A stretch of DNA of 64,000 nucleotides from Gordionus sp. m RMFG-2023 (lineage: Eukaryota > Nematomorpha > Gordioida > Chordodea > Parachordodidae): positions 26,203,366 to 26,267,365 of the forward strand of contig NC_088777.1 of NCBI RefSeq assembly GCF_954871325.1, read 5' to 3'. Below, piece by piece: positions 21,722 through 33,416 of the stretch. Position 1 is the stretch's first letter. Every line of letters begins with the position of its first letter. Made by a program: the position numbers and the translations under genes. The notes beneath the pieces were generated by a model that worked only from the letters and a program-made list of their open reading frames with translations, was not told the DNA's origin and made no database searches.

Positions 21722-23943
21722 TAGTGGCCCCTAAAACGAGAAGGGGGGTCCGAAGCGACTGCTTCAGTAAATTTGAGTGGGGGTACTTTTTTTTTTTAAA
21801 TTTTCTTTATTATTTAATTCTTTTACTGTTTTGTTACATCCATCATGATCAAGTTATTTCTGGTTTATAAATGTAATAATAAGACACCCCCCCCCCCCAA
21901 CTTAATATTTAATTTAATATATATTGACGGAAATTTTTCTAATTTTTTTTAAGCATAATATGAATAGATAGTAGTATTCATATTTTAATTTAAATATCTT
22001 ATCTTCCCTCCCTCCCTTTTCTTATTAATCAAATGATCCCATTAATATTGTTGGAAAAAGAATTGACAAATTTATAATTGATAAATATCTAGAATTAGGA
22101 GCTCTTCAACCTACACATTATTTATTCTCCAAGGATAATAGTAATAGAAACAGATCCTTTAATGAAAGCTTTTATGAAAAAACTAATATTGACAATAGCA
22201 AATTTGCTAGAAATTGGATTACTTATATTATTAAAATGAATAAAGTTTTTTGCTTAACATGTCTCTTATTTGGAGGTCCACACACAAATTCAAAATGGAC
22301 ATGTGAAGGTCTAGATAAATGGCAGAATATTAATCGTGATATTATTCTGCATGAATCTTCACAGGCACATATGATGGCCGATTATGGAAAGCTTTCTCAC
22401 AATAAAAATTCGATATTAAAATTTATAACACCCCAGAAAGAATGTGTAGATAATAACCGTTCTATCATAAGTATTATAATAAGATGTTTAGATTATTTAA
22501 AATCTTGTAACCAAGCCTTCTGGGGGAACAGGCAACAAGAAGACAATTTGATGGCCCTTATTAAGCTTATTGCAGATTCTGAACCTGTACTGAAAATGTA
22601 TATACAACAAAATGAAGAAAGAAAAAGGAATAAAAAAAAATAAGGGATTAAAAACGAAATTATATTCAAATCTATTATCATATAATAACATAAATATTCA
22701 TTGAAACCATGAAAAATATGGTTATAAAAAAAATTCAAAATGAGATTACATTTAACAGGTGCTTTTCAATCATAGTTGATGGCACATATGATGTTTCGAA
22801 ATCAGAAGCAATAGTGATAGTAAGATATGTTGAAAATAGTGAGACGCCGAAGCCTGGTGAAAGACTGATTGACATATATTGTACTGGAAATACCACAGGT
22901 CACAATATTAAGCACAATATAATATCCAAACTCGGCTCGATGAATTTACCCCTTGAATTTCTAGTTGGGCAAAATTATGATGGCGCCTCAAACATTAATG
23001 GAAGAATCAATGGTGTGCAGGCCTTGATTAGAGCAGAGGCGCCAAAGGCAGCTTTTATTTAGTGTTACTGTCATCAATTAAATTTAATCATGGTTCAATT
23101 ATGCCAATCAATTAGAGAACTTCGAAATGTTCTAGGAATACTAGATGAGATTTATATCTATTTTAATGGTGTAAAAAGATATGAGGTACTCAAAAAATGT
23201 CAGTGTAATGATATGAAAAAATCGCAAAGATTTCTACGCAACAAGAATACCACTCGGTAATAGTACCTTATTTATTTAGATTTAAAATGTTTTTCCATTT
23301 AGAAGCTGGCTATCGTCATATAAAGCTATTGTAAATTTTTTTCTACTTTATGATGCCTAGAAGGCAGCTTTAACAAATTTAAAGGATTCTGAAGATCTAT
23401 GGCTAGTGCTATAGTCTTTAGAATAGAAAAATTTGATTTTATCTTATCACTTTGTGTTTTGGATAAAATATTGTTGATAACAAGTTTGGCTTGGACAAAA
23501 TTGCAAATCATTTCGAAGGATATAGGGTTTGCAATAAATCAAATTCAATTGGCAAAAGATTGCTTGATTAATTTGAGAAGTATAATATAAATTATTGTCT
23601 CCATTATTTTTTAATCTAATAGATAATAGCACTGAATTTTTGGATGTTTTTTCAAAGGCATAAGATTTTATGAAGGAGAGAAATCTACCTTTTGATTTTG
23701 AAAGTTTCAGACTTCAAACATTACATCCCAAAAAGGAAAGGTATATATACTTTCATAAAGTATATTTTTTTGCATTTTATTTATATTATATATTAAAAAT
23801 TGATGCAATAAAAATTATTTTTGAAATTTATGGGTGTCATAAAATAATTATCATTTTTCGAGGGGAATAAAGCTTTTGAATTTTTTCTATAATAAAAAGG
23901 GGGTTATTCTGCTTCATTCGCTCAGAAAGTGTAGGGGCCACTG
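21722..23943 (+). mobile_element. hAT transposon, ZMYM1-like
   Basis: A 2.2-kb element with inverted ends TAGTGGCCCCTA and CAGTGGCCCCTA (the latter in reverse complement). The flanks AGGAGTCA and AGAACTCA agree at six of eight positions, consistent with an old 8-bp duplication. It contains a decayed ZMYM1/DUF4371-type transposase on the + strand. It inserted 11 bases downstream of the splice donor of the transporter exon at 21595-21710. Confidence 0.85.
22020..23262 (+). pseudogene. ZMYM1-like hAT transposase relic
   Basis: One frame (about 22020-22643) reads KRIDKFIIDKYLELGALQPT, then KFARNWITYIIK, VFCLTCLLFGG and WTCEGLDKWQNINRDIILHE with SSQAHM. This is the TTF-type zinc-finger region (C-L-C-LF, W...G-NDW, HE-S--H) of ZMYM1-like hAT proteins. 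After a stop and frame change, 22709-23062 reads FSIIVDGTYDVSKSEAIVIV (the DE-TDVS catalytic block), NTTGHNIKHNI and GQNYDGASNINGRINGVQAL (the second catalytic block). A CHQLNLIM equivalent follows a stop near 23062. The C-terminal dimerisation domain is not recognisable before the element's end. It is not functional. Confidence 0.88.
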
Positions 23944-24200
23944 AGAACTCATAGTTCTTCTTACATGCTTGAATATATAAAATAATAAATATTAATTTTA
24001 TTAAATCAATTTTACCAAATACGCAAAAAATATCTTAAGAAATGTGGCGGCAACAGAAGTCACTTGTTCTTCAAAAGAATAATTTAAGATTTTAAATCTT
24101 TACATTAAAATTATTTTTTAAAACTATTTTATTCAAATGCTATAGCATGGTTTATATCTGTTTAAATTTTTCCGTAAGGCCCAAGGCCCAAAGCGGTAAG

Positions 24201-24483
24201 CGGAAAATAATTCCCCGGAAAAAAAATCCCGGAAAAAAAATCCCGGAAAAAAATTCCCGGAAAATAAATCCCCGGAAATTAATTCCCCGGAAAAAAAATC
24301 CCCGGAAATTAATTCCCCGGAAAAAAATCCCCAGGAAAATAATTCCCCGGAAAAAAAATACCCGGAAAATAATTCCCCGGAAAAAAATTCCCCAGAAAAT
24401 AATTCCCAGGTAAATAATTCTCCGGAAAAAAAATCCCCGGAATAAAATTCCCCTGGAAAATAATTCCCCGGAAAAAATTTCCC
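24201..24483. repeat. CCCCGGAA minisatellite, left
   Basis: About 14 units of 18-22 bases alternating AATTCCCCGGAAAA and AATCCCCGGAAA, with the CCGG core nearly constant. It is the outer part of the left MULE arm. It happens to be open in several frames, giving Gly-Glu-Leu-Phe style repeats; this is not evidence of a protein. Confidence 0.93.
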
Positions 24484-24949
24484 CACTATACATTGAATTG
24501 CTAATGCATTGCTAAACTGCATTGCTAAAAAGCAATCAATCATAATTAATTATAAATCAATCAAAAATTTATTACCCATATTTTTTTAATGATAATTTTT
24601 TAAACTTTTTTTAAAATATATTTAAATCATTTTTTTATTATAAATGAAGAATACTGATTAAATGATATAGTATATAATTTTATTTTTATTATATTTATTT
24701 TTCTAGCTTATTAAAACAAATATACATTTTATTTAATTTTAAAAATTAAAATATATATCCGTAAGAGTGCGTTATATGTTTGAATATGTATCATTTTAGG
24801 AAACCGGAATGATGATTGGATAGCACTTTTTTTATATTTGGGTATATATATACATATGAAAAACCTAAAAATTAAAAATTTTTTTAGGTTTCTTTGATGT
24901 TTAATGAGTAGGTTTAGAATAGTAAAACAATGGAAATTTTTTAAAGTAA

Positions 24950-25490
24950 ATATTGCTGGCGTTATTTATCAAAATCTCTTCATTTTTGTTTTATACGTGT
25001 ATATTTACGTGCTAAGCATTATTCTAAAAAATATTTTGAAAATAATTTGATTTGACCGATTGCCGAGTTCAAAACCGACCACTTATTAAATATTTGATTG
25101 ATCAAATTTGCTATTAAGATAAATTGAAAAATGTTGATTTTTGTTTTATGTATCTATAAATACGTATAAAACATAATTCCAAAAAATATTTTAAAAATAT
25201 CGTGATTTGACCCGAAAACCGACCGAATGACCAAATACTGCATTGCTGGCGTTATCCATGGAAAAATCTTCATTTTTGTATTATACGCGTATATATATAC
25301 GTGCTAAGCATTATCCTAAAAAATATTTTGAAAATAATTTGATTTGACTGATTGCCGAGCTCAAAACCCCACTTACTAAATATTCGATTGATAAAATTTA
25401 CTAGTAATATGATTCGAAAAATGTTCATTTTTTGTTTTATATATCTATAATTACGAGTAAAACATATACGAGTCGGTTATCCGCCAAACC
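24950..25490 (+). repeat. Direct repeat of ~290 bp within the MULE arm
   Basis: 24950-25245 and 25246-25490 share TTGCTGGCGTTAT, TCTTCATTTTTGT, TACGTGCTAAGCATTAT, AAAAAATATTTTGAAAATAA and GATTGCCGAG. A third, inverted partial copy follows to about 25595. The second copy extends the left arm inward compared with the right arm. Confidence 0.85.
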
Positions 25491-25595
25491 ACGATATTTT
25501 TAAAATATTTTTTGGGATTATGTTTTATATGTATTTATAGATGTATACAACAAAAATGAACAATTTTCAAATTATATTACTAGTAAATTTGAATC

Positions 25596-26337
25596 TGGGA
25601 AAATAATTCCCCGGAAAAAAAATCCCGTGACCCGGATCTGCTCTGCAGTATTTAATTAAATAGAAATGTTTTTTAAAGTCAAATTTCTTCGAGGATTTGA
25701 GATTTTAAATAATAAAACGAAAGTTAAATAAATCTAGTTCACCTTTATACACTTTCATCAACTTTTAGGTATTTATTGAAAAATTATTTTTACACAAATT
25801 TTAATCATTTTTTTAGAAATATGATAAAAGGCTTTTCACAGTTTACCGACTCTTAAATAGCGCCCCTTTTTGTTTTTACAAGGATAAGCTATTAAATAAT
25901 ATAATTTTATAAATTTTGTGGCGAAATAGGAAATTAGCAATTCAATCTGATACCCTCTATTTGATAAAAATTATTTTACTGAAGTATTTACCTACTTTAA
26001 GAATTTAACTGACTGAATACAAAATCACTATAAAACTTGCAAAATTATATTTTTTACTGCCCAATTTTAATTAAATACTGCCAAAAGTAATGAAAAATGC
26101 TGACCACTTTAATCAAAATACATCCAGAGGTGATTATCAGCAATGAGTATTATATTTTTCTAATCTAACAATTATTATTTTGCTTATGAATTTTTTTCAA
26201 AAGTTACAGAAAAGAAATAATTATAATTTTATTAAATGATATATAGAATAATAAATTATATTATTCAAAAGAAACAATTCTAGAACGTATATGTTCTCCA
26301 ATTGAAGAGAGAAAATTGGGCAAGTCCCTTCTCTCTT
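25596..26337. other. MULE interior without recognisable gene
   Basis: It begins with one more AATTCCCCGGAAAAAAAATCCC motif (25605-25626), paired with an equivalent motif at 27735-27757 on the far side of the transposase. The rest is AT-rich with nothing I can support. Confidence 0.5.
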
Positions 26338-26898
26338 CTAAATAATCAAGGCATAAATTTTTTTAAATAGTTTGTTTCGGTGCATAAATACGATTTTTTT
26401 GGGAGTGTATGTCCCAATATTCCATTGGCCGATTTTTCCCATATCAACCGCTATTTCCATCCTTATTTTTTCGAGTAGTTCCCATATCTTCGGTTTTTTG
26501 TTGCCTACAATATGCTTAAATCGGTTATTCCATCCTTCACATACATTGTTTGTTCGATTTTCCCCAGCAATCGTAACATTGAACACATTCCATGTTTCTG
26601 GTGAGAACAATGGCTCTACTTGCCTTTGAGAGTTTTTCCCATGTCTCAATTCTCCATTCACATAATTTTTATCAAAATAAAACAATAATTCTTTGTTTTC
26701 ATCCGATACAATGGTTTTTAAATACTCCATACCTCGTTTGACATCGTGTATAGGTAAGAATGCTAATCCATCGATCATAGCTGCAAATAAGCATAACATT
26801 GGATCATTCCGATATGATGATTCTAACCCCAATTCCTGAATCTTTCTATGAGTTGATTGAGTTAGATGATAAAAACATCCTTGGATGTTGATATCTCT
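26338..26898 (-). pseudogene. MULE transposase, C-terminal exon
   Basis: On the minus strand, after an acceptor-like TTTTTTCAACTTTTAG (26914-26899), the frame reads RDINIQGCFYHLTQSTHRKI and QELGLESSYRNDPMLCLFAA. It then gives MIDGLAFLPIHDVKRGMEYL, VTIAGENRTNNVCEGWNNRF and KPKIWELLEKIRMEIAVDMG, stopping near 26338. This is the C-terminal half of MULE-type transposases, with the C...H-TQS-RKIQ-LGL block and the NN-CEGWN-RF block. The 187-codon block is uninterrupted. The N-terminal exons with the FLYWCH or DDE start were not found in 26900-27885, so the copy is probably incomplete. The protein would mobilise elements with long inverted ends, such as the one surrounding it. Confidence 0.85.
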
Positions 26899-26914
26899 AC
26901 CTAAAAGTTGAAAA

Positions 26915-27885
26915 AATATAGATTAAAATTATTGTATAGGTTTTATTTAATATTTATGTCTTTATCAATTTTTATTAATTGTACTGTGTGACAAGAAAAA
27001 TGGGAGAAAAAATAAATAAAAACAAGTTTTGGTGCAGAATTTGACATTGAGTTCGATTTCGTTTTCTAAGTTTTCCCTTCACGTCAAGTTTTAAAAATAT
27101 TATCGTATAAAGGCAACTTTTCGAAATCTCAAAAATGGTAATACGGATATATTTTAAAAAGTATCAAATGAAAATCCCTGAAAATTGGTGATAGTGTTAG
27201 ATTTATATTTCCTTATAAATTTATTAATTTTTATAATTTTTTATCGATTGCTTTTTGAGAAAAATGGTAAAGAATTTCGTTTTGGGGGGTCTTAAGTTTT
27301 CAATTTAAATTCCCGGCAAGAATCGTATAAATATGTTGGCGGACTACTGCTGGAGTATCTTTTTTGAAAATAAATCATCAACTTCATATTCGCGGAAATA
27401 TATTTAGATTTACCATTAAATGTTTTTAAATTCGATAAATTTTATGTTATTGTTTAATTTGTTTTAAATTCAATAAATTTATTGTATATTACAAGTTAAA
27501 TCCTATATAATAATGAAGGAGGGGGTGAGACAACGGACCGATAAAAGGTTTATTAAAAGTAAAATATGAGATAGGTTAGCTTAGCATAATATATTTATTT
27601 AAATATGAGAAATGTAACTATTTCATTTAAAATAAATTGTTTGGGAATCGTACCTTGTGCAGTGTAGCGAAGAGAACGAAAGCTACAATAAATATATTAA
27701 ATGTAAGCTATATTAAAAAAGAATCTAGAAAAATAATTCCCCGGAAAAAAAATCTCCGTTTTTAAGATAATTAAAATTACAAAATTAGGAGAAAAAATTC
27801 CCTATAAATAAATCAACGAAATAATAATTCAAATAAAATATTTAAAAATTTTGATAAAATTAATTCTGAAGAATTATTAGGATTA
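26915..27885. other. MULE interior, no gene seen
   Basis: Upstream of the transposase exon (minus strand) no further exon could be matched. The stretch contains GC-poor sequence and a CCCCGG motif near 27735. Confidence 0.5.
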
Positions 27886-28592
27886 TGTTTTATACGTATT
27901 TATAGATATATAAAACGAAAATCAACATTTTTCAAATTATATTCCTAATAAATTTGGTCAATCGAATATTTAGTGAGTGGTCGGTTTTGAGCTCGGCAAT
28001 CGGTCAAATCAAATTATTTTCAAAATATTTTTTAGAATAATGCTTAGCACGTAAATATACACGTATAAAACAAAAATGAAGAGATTTTGATAAATAACGC
28101 CAGCAATATTTACTTTAAAAAATTTCCATTGTTTTACTATTCTAAACCTACTCATTAAACATCAAAGAAACCTAAAAAAATTTTTTAATTTTTAGGTTTT
28201 TCATATGTATATATATACCCAAATATAAAAAAAGTGCTATCCAATCATCATTCCGGTTTCCTAAAATGATACATATTAAAACATATAACGCCCTCTTACG
28301 GATATATATTTGTTAATTTTTAAAATTGAATAAAATGTATATTTGTTTTAATAAGCTAGAAAAATAAATTTCTTATTAATAATATTAAATAAAAATAAAA
28401 TTATATACTATATCATTTAATCAGTATTCTTCATTTATAATAAAAAAATGATTTAAATATATTTTAAAAAAAGTTTAAAAAATTATCATTAAAAAAATAT
28501 ACGTAATAAATTTTTGATTGATTTATAATTGACAATGATTGATTGCCTTTTAGCAATGCAGTTTAGCAATGCATTAGCAATTCAATGTATAG

Positions 28593-28817
28593 TGGGGAAA
28601 TTTTTTCCGGGGAATTTTATTCCGGGGATTTTTTTTCCGGAGAATTATTTACCTGGGAATTATTTTCTGGCGAATTTTTTTCCGGGGAATTATTTTCCGG
28701 GTATTTTTTTTCCGGGGAATTATTTTCCTGGGGATTTTTTTCCGGGGATTTTTTTTCCGGGGATTTATTTTCCGGGAATTTTTTTCCGAGATTTTTTTTT
28801 CGGGGAATTATTTTCCG
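28593..28817. repeat. CCCCGGAA minisatellite, right
   Basis: The inverted partner of 24201-24483: about 11 units of GGGGAATTATTTTCC and GGGGATTTTTTTTCC type. It forms the outer part of the right MULE arm. Confidence 0.93.
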
Positions 28818-28958
28818 GGATTCATTTGTAAATCATAGAATCTTAAATTATTTATTCTTATTATTAATTAAATATATATTTGGTATCTTCATTTAGATGA
28901 AAAGCTTTAGTATGAACCAATAGTAAATAAGATATTTATAAAAACTATTAACTAATAG

Positions 28959-29129
28959 GTGAAGTTAGGTGATTATGTATTTTTGATATTCACTCTCCTG
29001 CTGACTATATTTTGGCTGTTCACTTATCTCTATTTACCAGAAACAAAAGGTAAAACGGCCAATGAAATGATTCAACACTTTATGACGGAGGAAGAGAAAA
29101 ATTCTCCTTTCATAACGAATAAGGTATGA
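28959..29129 (+). CDS. SLC2A-like last exon (helix 12 and C-terminus)
   Basis: After an acceptor (AACTAATAG) the frame reads VKLGDYVFLIFTLLLTIFWL, then FTYLYLPETKGKTANEMIQH and FMTEEEKNSPFITNKV, before TGA at 29127-29129. The PETKGK motif (29037-29054) after a hydrophobic helix is the C-terminal signature of sugar porters. The block is fully open. AAG|GTATGA at the end could also serve as a donor site, in which case the tail would continue; the family's cytoplasmic tail is usually somewhat longer. It is followed at 29144 by a foldback element. Confidence 0.9.
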   Translation: MKLGDYVFLIFTLLLTIFWLFTYLYLPETKGKTANEMIQHFMTEEEKNSPFITNKV

Positions 29130-29143
29130 ATTATCAATTATAA

Positions 29144-30502
29144 CAGGGTTTCCCATTCAAAAAAGTAAAAGTCCCAATCAAAAAAGGAAAAGTTTCAATC
29201 ACAAAAGGAAAAGGTCCAATCAAAAAAGGAAAAGGGTCAATCATAAAAGGAAAAGGTCCTAAAAGGAAAAGGCCCAAACAAAAAACAATCAAAAAAGGAA
29301 AAGTCCCAAAGGTTTAGGAAAAAGTCCGATTAAAAAAGAAAAAGTGTCAAACAAAAAAGAAAAAGGTTTAATCAAAAAAGGAAAAATGTAAAAAAAAGGA
29401 AAAGTGTCAATCGAAAAAGGAAAATTCCCAAAAGGAAAGGAAAAGTGTCAATCAAAAATGATTCCCATTCAAAAAAGGAAAATCGTAATTTTTTTAAATT
29501 TCTTGTTAATTTTTCTTAAATTTTTATTTATTTTTGTTATTCCTTCTTATTTTATTTCTAACTTTTTGCGATTTCTTTATGTTATTTTTCTTACTGTATC
29601 TTTTCTCAATTTATTTCTAACTTTTTGCGATTTCTACACTTTATTTTTTTTACTATATATTCTCTCAATTTATTTTTCTTTTCATTTTTGATAATTCTTT
29701 TGTCTTTTTAAAAATAATTTATAAATTTAGGTCAATTTTTTTAACAATTACGTTTTTTCATCATACATACAATATTCTTTTTATGATTTTTTCTCCTTAT
29801 ATTGTAATATTTTATAAACATTTCTAACCTTATCACTTTAACTCATTTTTAATCTTTATTTTTTTGACCTTTCCTCAGATATTTTCTTCTCATTTTTGAT
29901 AATTATTTTTAAGAATTATATTTAATTTTTTTTTGGCAGACAATTTTTCACATATCAAATTATTTATTTACAATTGCTAAATTAAATTAATCGTTTGGTT
30001 ATAATGTACCTTTTTAAAATTAAATAAGTTTGAATTGTAATACCAATGTAAATTAATAAGATATAAACATTTTTAAATTCTTATTTTTAAAATTATCAAA
30101 AATGAGAAGAAAAGTAAATTGAGAGAAGATATAGTAAGGAAAATAAAGTAAAGAAATCGCAAAAAGTTAGAAATAAATTAAGAAAATATACAGTAAGAAA
30201 AATAACGTAAAGAAATCGCAAAAAGTTAGAAATAAAATACAAAAATAAATAAAAATTTAAGAAAAATTGACAAGAAATTAAAAAAAATTACGATTTTCTT
30301 TTTTTGATTGACACATTTCCTTTCTTATTGGGAATTTTCCTTTTTCGATTGACACTTTTCCTTTTTCGATTGACACTTTTTCTGATTGAACCTTTTCCTT
30401 TTTTGTTTGATACTTTTCTTTTTTTGATCGGACCTTTTCCTTTTATGATTGAAACTTTTCCTTTTTTGATTGGGACTTTTCTTTTTTGAATGGGAAACAT
30501 TG
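29144..30502. mobile_element. 1.36-kb foldback-type element (CAGGGTTTCCC family)
   Basis: The ends CAGGGTTTCCCATTCAAAAA and, inverted, CAATGTTTCCCATTCAAAAA open into long arms (about 29144-29710 against 30080-30502). The outer 200-300 bases of each arm are iterated AAAAGGAAAAG-TC-CAATC units, followed by shared CTTTTTGCGATTTCTTTA phrases. The middle (29710-30080) is AT-rich and non-coding. Flanks (TATAA and TATTA) do not give a clear duplication. The same arm sequences recur at 45915-46248 and 59090-59507. It starts 15 bases after the transporter stop codon. Confidence 0.88.
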
Positions 30503-30763
30503 TATTATACTTTTTTAAGAAAAATTTATTTATTTTTCAACTTTATTTCTTTAAAAATTATTTTTATTTATTTCCCGCCAGCCCCTTATGAGATCATTAA
30601 TGCGAAGTAAATAGCACTAATTGCAATGCGTTTGACACTATTATTCCAAAACGATGAAAAAAATGCATTCTAAAACGTGTAAATAGTGAAGATGTATTTT
30701 TATTTATGTATTTATGTTAGCGACAATGTGTTTTTCAACTTTAAATCAGGGACGAGAACCCTC

Positions 30764-32313
30764 CAGTGGCATATCCAGGATTTTCTTATAGGGGGGGAAA
30801 TTTTTTTGGGGGCGAAGCCCCCAAACCCCTTTTACCTGGCCTTCGGCCAGCTTTCCCCCGGCCTTCGGCCGGGTCTTATTTAGCTATTCTATTAAATTAT
30901 GAATAATTTAATAATAATTATATTTATATTTTTAACTATTATTTACTAATTCGTGCTTATGGATAGGATATTACAAGCCTCTTTTTTATTATTTCAAGTT
31001 AGGTATATTATATTTAATAAAGTTTTTTTAAATGTAAAGGTTTATTTATATGTAAAGTTGAAATAAAGTGTAATGTCATTTTTTTATAAAATTTGCTTTA
31101 AAAACTAGCCTCAGCTTAAATTCTCATACAATATAAGTAGAATATAATTATTTTTATTGAAAATACTAATAGTAGTTTAAAATATTGACTAGAATTAAAT
31201 TAACAAGTTTTTTTTAACTTCTTATCAAATACAAGATTTTTAATTATTTAGTTTGTCTTTGGAACCAAATCTCTGTGTATATTTAACAGAGCTAACCCAT
31301 TTAGCCAAGATTCAGTACTTCGTAAATATGTTTTCAACCTTCTCAAGTTGGAAAAAGTCCTTTCATTCGTACATGTTGTAATAGGCAAACATGCAAGAAT
31401 ATAAAACAACTTCGAAATATTAGGAAATTGAGCCAAGGTTTCTTTACACCGATTGAGCGCATCAATAGCATGCTCAGGTAAAATAGCTAAACGTATAAAT
31501 ATTTATACCACAATTCGAATTCACTGATTAAATTTATTTCAGTATCAATCTCATAGGAATAAAATTTTTCTAAATATTTAATTTTACCAATAGTGGCATT
31601 AGAAAATGAAGAAGGATCTTTGGGTAATAAAACTTGAAGATTGCTAAAGACTTGTTTTTTATCTAAAACCCGTACTTTTATTTGCTATAAAAAAGTATCT
31701 AAGAATGGGATGAAAATGGATATTTTATAATATTCTTCAGTTGAGCCAATATTTATTTTCATCTCAATAATGGCCTAGGTGCTAGACGAGGTTTAATTAG
31801 TATTATATCATAAAATTTAGCCTTCGATTCAACGTCTAGAAAATATTTATCTACATTCATTCTTATTGTATCTACCTGTTCATGTATATTTTCCGCCAAA
31901 TCAATAACTTGAACCAAATCTAAATTTGGTTTTTGTAAATTTCTACAAAGTAGTGAGCTAAAAATAATTTATTGATGCAACTAGCAGCAATGATAAACTC
32001 TGATTGATCAATTGAATTCAATAATGATATCGCTGCTAACGACACATTACTTTTTTTCATGCTCAGCCTTATTTATAAATTATCGTTTGATTTCAATCTC
32101 TTTGACTAAATATTTTTTACATTTTATTAATATTTTTGAATAATATGTTGGAAAATTGATATTCAAATATTTGTAAAATTTTGATTGGTGGGGGGGGGGG
32201 TCTGGGGGGTGGGGGTAAAATTTTTATTAGCTTAAAATGATATTTATGAAAATAGTCAAATTTGCGATGGGGGGGGGAATTTCCCCCTTTCCCCCCCATT
32301 GGTTACGCGCCTG
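30764..32313 (-). mobile_element. hAT transposon, internally deleted
   Basis: An exact 8-bp duplication GAACCCTC (30756-30763 and 32314-32321) flanks ends CAGTGGCATATCCAGG and, inverted, CAGGCGCGTAACCAAT. Near the left end is a hairpin zone (GGGGGCGAAGCCCCC, and GGCCTTCGGCC twice). The minus strand encodes the C-terminal part of a hAT transposase. The element is 1550 bp, so the N-terminal half is missing. Confidence 0.93.
31248..32070 (-). pseudogene. hAT transposase C-terminal remains
   Basis: The open stretch 31436-31248 reads LPITTCTNERTFSNLRRLKT, then YLRSTESWLNGLALLNIHRD. This is the hAT dimerisation (hATC) domain, normally LPVSTATAERSFS-LRRLKTYLRSTM with LALLNIHRD. Upstream on the same strand, pieces near 31910-31800 (VIDLAENIHEQVDTIR, DVESKAKFYDI) match the linker seen in ZMYM1-like hAT proteins. 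Stops and frame changes separate the pieces. The domain serves transposase multimerisation. It is inactive. Confidence 0.88.
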
Positions 32314-32321
32314 GAACCCTC

Positions 32322-33290
32322 CTTCTAAAAAAATGAGTTAGTGTTTGGGTTCAGTACAAAATTCTGAACCCAATGGGACCAGAAAAATAATGACTTATTA
32401 AAATTAGTTAAAATAAAAGAAACAACCTTTTTAAAAAAATTTATTTTAATTATTATCTCCATAAAAATAATTTATTATCATAATTAATATATTAGCTAGT
32501 TACGGGGTTGAGGGGTAATTAGTTAGTTTGTGTATATGGTACTAAAGAAACTTTATTAATATATTTTATAAAAATATAAAAATATAAGAGAAAAAGACGT
32601 AAATTTGTTAATCATACCTCATGAGATATTCTTAATTTCTGATTCATATATCAAAGTGAAAAAAATATGATGAATGATGGGCAAAAAATAATCTTTTGTT
32701 TGGCTGGAATTCTTTATATTTTTAGGCGTCGTTGTTAAAGGAATTTTAGAAGTAAAAGTGTGTTTAAACTTTTGACAAAAACGGGTAGCGCATGCACGAA
32801 TCATAGCAGTTTATTTGATAAATCAGTGGGAAAAGATAGATTTAAATTAGCATTTTGAGGTTTGGATAATGAAACTAATAGAGGTTCGATATTTTTGGAT
32901 TTTACATGACTACTTAATTTAAGAACACTTTCCTTAAAATAATAAAAGTATTTTATAAAACCTAATAAATAAGTAAACTTTTGATTGTTTAGAATTATTT
33001 CCAATTTTCATGATAACGATTTAATATATAATTGGCATACAACAAAATGTGTATAATATACGCGAAAAATGATACCTACAAAGAAAAAGTAGGTAAAATG
33101 AAATACATAAAATTAGAAATGGATATTGAAAATATACGATATAAATGAGATAATAGCTTGTAAGATTAAAAATCTTGTATTTTTGTATTTATATAATGAA
33201 TGTTTATTGTAAAAATTTAAATTATGTTTAAATATATAAATAAATTATAGATTCATATATAAGAATTTTTGTATTATAAAATTTAAGATA
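32322..33290. other. Gene-free stretch
   Basis: No protein, RNA or element ends could be supported. Two short frames on the minus strand (32619-32804 and 32801-33004) have no recognisable similarity. Confidence 0.45.
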
Positions 33291-33295
33291 AAAGG

Positions 33296-33350
33296 GGGCT
33301 GAGTGGAAAGAACGTTTGCCTATGACCGTAAAGACTGATTGAATCTCGTT
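33296..33350 (+). other. tRNA-like relic, possible SINE head
   Basis: GGGGGCTGAGTGGA resembles a tRNA A box. TTTGCCTATGACCGTAAA can form an anticodon-type stem-loop, and GATTGAATCTC resembles a decayed B box (GGTTCGAATCC) at the right distance. The acceptor and T stems do not close, so this is not an intact tRNA. A SINE head or chance are both possible. Confidence 0.3.
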
Positions 33351-33416
33351 GATGTATAAAAAAATTATTTCTTAAAATATAACATAGTAGGTATATAGTC
33401 TCCCTCGATTTATTAA

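Larger units (their letters stand above)
24201..28817 (-). mobile_element. Mutator-like (MULE) transposon with ~1-kb terminal inverted repeats
   Basis: The arms 24201-25180 and 27886-28817 are inverted copies. Each starts with a 220-280-bp array of CCCCGGAAAATAATT-type units and continues through ~700 unique bases (for example AAACCGGAATGATGATTGGA at 24800 and its complement at 28241). Between them, on the minus strand, is a MULE transposase exon (26338-26898). The left end is preceded by GGTAAG, a phrase also found at the start of a related element at 53568. No 9-bp target duplication was recognised. It lies in the large intron of the transporter gene. Confidence 0.88.
19033..29129 (+). pseudogene. 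SLC2A/GLUT-type sugar transporter gene remains
   Basis: Four exon-like blocks on one strand read in family order: 19033-19191, 20438-20605, 21595-21710 and 28959-29129. They cover the central loop to helix 7 (QLSGINAV), helix 8 to the GRR-like loop, helix 9-10 (PWCGYMSI to IGP) and helix 12 with the C-terminal PETKGK motif. The junction from block 2 to block 3 keeps phase, giving L-G-R. The first six helices are not visible in the window. About 35-45 residues between IGP and the last exon are missing, inside a 7.2-kb intron filled by a hAT and a Mutator-like element. One frame break in block 1 and a probable one in block 2 suggest a pseudogene. Members of the family carry hexoses across the plasma membrane by facilitated diffusion. 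Confidence 0.82.

Noticed and set aside
22493-22738. Minus-strand frames of 64-81 codons
   Set aside because: They lie opposite the hAT transposase relic and have a low-complexity Phe/Leu composition.
24133-24543. Long frames with Gly-Glu-Leu-Phe or Pro-Arg-Lys repeats, also at 28529-28896
   Set aside because: They are read-through of the CCCCGGAA minisatellite in several frames on both strands; there is no protein-like sequence outside the repeat.
30288-30500. Lysine-rich frame
   Set aside because: It is a translation of the AAAAGGAAAAG units in a foldback arm.
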